From positions 1 to 5,129 of the forward strand of contig CAMLFJ010000280.1 in the NCBI GenBank assembly GCA_946479205.1: a stretch of DNA of 5,129 nucleotides, given 5' to 3'. Shown here piece by piece: positions 3,766 through 5,129 of this stretch. Position 1 is the first letter of the stretch. The number at the start of each line of letters is the position of its first letter. The translations under genes and the position numbers were made by a program. The notes beneath the pieces were generated by a model, which worked only from the letters and a program-made list of their open reading frames with translations, searched no databases and was not told where the DNA came from. This stretch comes from an uncultured bacterium (lineage in GTDB: Bacteria; Methylomirabilota; Methylomirabilia; Rokubacteriales; CSP1-6).

Positions 3766-5129
3766 CGGCGCGACCGCGTGCAGTCTCCATCTTCCAGAGC
3801 CTGCTGGGCAGCCTCGGCGTCGTGATCCTGCTGCTGGGCGGCGCCACCATCGCGCTGACCTTCGTGGGCTCGAAACAGACCGCCGAGGATCTGGCCGGCG
3901 TGCTGCTCGAGAAGACGGTGAGCCAGGTCGAGCTCAACCTGCGCCAGTTCTTCGAGCCCGCCACTCGGGCGCTCGAGCTGCTGCGCGGATGGGAGGCGGC
4001 CGGGCTGCTCGATCCCGACGACGCGGCGGCCATGAACCGTCTGCTCGTCCCGCTGCTGGGCAGCGATCGCCAGCTCTCCGCGGTCATGGTGGCGGACGTG
4101 CGGGGGCGCGAGCACATCCTGGTTCACTTCGGCGCGACCTGGCGCAGCCGGCAGACCCGGCGGGACACATGGGGCTCGCGCGCGGCCTGGCTCGAGTGGA
4201 GCGACGAGCACGCCACCCCGACCGTCTCGACGCGGCCGAGCGACTACGACCCGCGCCAGCGCCCCTGGTACCGCGGCGCGGTGGCGGCCCGGCCGCAGGC
4301 CGGGGAGCGCGTCCACTGGACGGAGCCGTACCAGTTCTACACCGCCGGAGCGCCCGGCATGACCGCGGCGATGGCGTTCGACGGGCGGGACCGGCGGGCG
4401 CGCGTGGTGGGCGTGGATGTCCTGCTGACCGACATCTCCGCCTTCACCACCGCGCTGCGGGCCGGCGCGCACGGCCAGGTCACGGTCCTCACCGAGGAGG
4501 GCCGCGTGATCGGACTGCCCCACGAGGTGGGAGACCGCGACGCGGCCGCGCAGCTCCAGGCGCTCCTGAAGCGACCCGAGGAGATCGGCAGCCTGCTGCT
4601 GGCGGAGGCCACCCACGCCCTGGCGAGCCACTCGCCTGCGCGCGGCCCCCGCCGGCTGCTGATCGGCGGCGAGCCCTGGTGGGTGGATCGCCGGCCGTTT
4701 GCGCTGGGGCTGGGCCGCCAGCTCAGGATCGAGGTCATGGTGCCGGAGTCCGATCTGATCGGCGGGCTGACGCACCTGCGCCTGGGCATCGCGCTCGTGA
4801 CGGCCGCCGCGCTCGGGCTCGCCATCCTGTACTCCTTCCGGCTCGCCCGGCGCTTCAGCCGGCCCATCGCGGCGCTGGTCGCGGAGAGCGAGCGGATCAG
4901 CCGGGGTGATCTGGATGGAGGGCCCTCGATGACCTCCCGGATCCGGGAGGTGCACCTCCTGACGGATGCCCACGGCCGGATGCGGGGCTCGCTCAAGACG
5001 CTGCTGCGCCTCGAGAGGGATCTGCAGGTCGCCCGCCGGATCCAGCAGGACACGCTGCCCGAGCGGATCCCGGTCGTGCCCGGCTTCGACATCCACGGAT
5101 GGAACGAGCCCGCGGAGGAGACCGGCGGC
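3762..5129 (+). CDS. dCACHE-HAMP sensor with SpoIIE/RsbU-type PP2C phosphatase domain, 3' end cut by window
   Basis: An open frame of 456 codons runs off the right edge with no stop. The order is transmembrane helix 1 at about 10-36, a periplasmic double-CACHE sensor at about 40-335, transmembrane helix 2 at about 339-359, HAMP at about 360-412, then the start of a SpoIIE-type phosphatase domain. The dCACHE signs are YDPRQRPWYRGA at 162-173, followed by WTEPYQFYTAGAPGMT. The phosphatase entry is LQVARRIQQDTLPERIP at 421-437 and PAEETGG at 450-456. The window stops just before the Asp expected to bind metal in 'GGD'. Such proteins sense a small extracellular ligand and dephosphorylate an anti-sigma-factor antagonist in the cytoplasm (partner switching). 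The ATG at 3762 lacks a Shine-Dalgarno, but no upstream in-frame start exists back to 3660 and the helix follows naturally. Translation may be coupled to the genes before it. Ligand and partner are unknown. Confidence 0.9.
   Translation, partial: MTARPRAVSIFQSLLGSLGVVILLLGGATIALTFVGSKQTAEDLAGVLLEKTVSQVELNLRQFFEPATRALELLRGWEAAGLLDPDDAAAMNRLLVPLLGSDRQLSAVMVADVRGREHILVHFGATWRSRQTRRDTWGSRAAWLEWSDEHATPTVSTRPSDYDPRQRPWYRGAVAARPQAGERVHWTEPYQFYTAGAPGMTAAMAFDGRDRRARVVGVDVLLTDISAFTTALRAGAHGQVTVLTEEGRVIGLPHEVGDRDAAAQLQALLKRPEEIGSLLLAEATHALASHSPARGPRRLLIGGEPWWVDRRPFALGLGRQLRIEVMVPESDLIGGLTHLRLGIALVTAAALGLAILYSFRLARRFSRPIAALVAESERISRGDLDGGPSMTSRIREVHLLTDAHGRMRGSLKTLLRLERDLQVARRIQQDTLPERIPVVPGFDIHGWNEPAEETGG

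Noticed and set aside
3989..4909. A 306-codon plus-strand frame inside the phosphatase gene
   Set aside because: It is out of frame with the phosphatase and consists of Arg/Gly/Ala-rich sequence. It is a shadow, and the true frame has no stop in the window.
3747..5096. A 449-codon open frame on the minus strand opposite the sensor phosphatase
   Set aside because: The plus strand encodes recognisable dCACHE, HAMP and SpoIIE motifs throughout. The minus reading is low-complexity Arg/Pro/Gly/Gln sequence with no domain.

Overview
The window is GC-rich DNA (well over 60% G+C by eye), densely packed with bacterial genes and showing strong purine-rich Shine-Dalgarno sites. It has no rRNA, tRNA, insertion sequence or CRISPR array that I can see. 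The gene mix (an RND efflux adaptor, an acyl-CoA dehydrogenase, a universal stress protein, a cupin and a sensor-type PP2C phosphatase) suggests a chromosomal segment from a GC-rich soil or sediment bacterium. The phylum cannot be fixed from this sequence. Methylomirabilota/Rokubacteria-like, deltaproteobacterial or similar lineages are guesses only.

Layout. (1) Bases 1-1034, plus strand: the C-terminal end of an RND/HlyD-type membrane fusion protein, which appears to carry a one-base frameshift near base 55. A 114-residue unknown protein overlaps its end, and a 116-residue cysteine-containing unknown protein follows after a gap of about 100 bases. (2) Bases 1065-3269, minus strand: a tight three-gene operon, transcribed as acyl-CoA dehydrogenase, then universal stress protein, then small cupin. 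At both junctions the upstream TAG stop sits inside the Shine-Dalgarno of the next gene, in the same 8-base string CTAGGAGG. (3) Bases 3270-3418: a divergent intergenic region. (4) Bases 3419-5129, plus strand: a 100-residue protein built largely of a five-residue repeat, then a possible 15-codon mini-ORF, then a large gene running off the right edge. That gene encodes a membrane protein with a dCACHE sensor, a second transmembrane helix, a HAMP domain and the beginning of a SpoIIE/RsbU-type phosphatase domain.

How the parts may work together. The minus-strand operon links acyl-CoA oxidation to a stress protein and a probable cupin, which fits a catabolic or stress-linked cluster, but no substrate can be named. 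The plus-strand right end looks like a signalling unit. The repeat protein, the mini-ORF and the phosphatase are chained by two ATGA stop/start overlaps, which suggests coupled translation. The most distinctive items are the pentapeptide-period protein, the ATGA-ATGA relay into the phosphatase and the apparent frameshift in the efflux adaptor. I see no clear evidence of a wholly new defence or mobile system.
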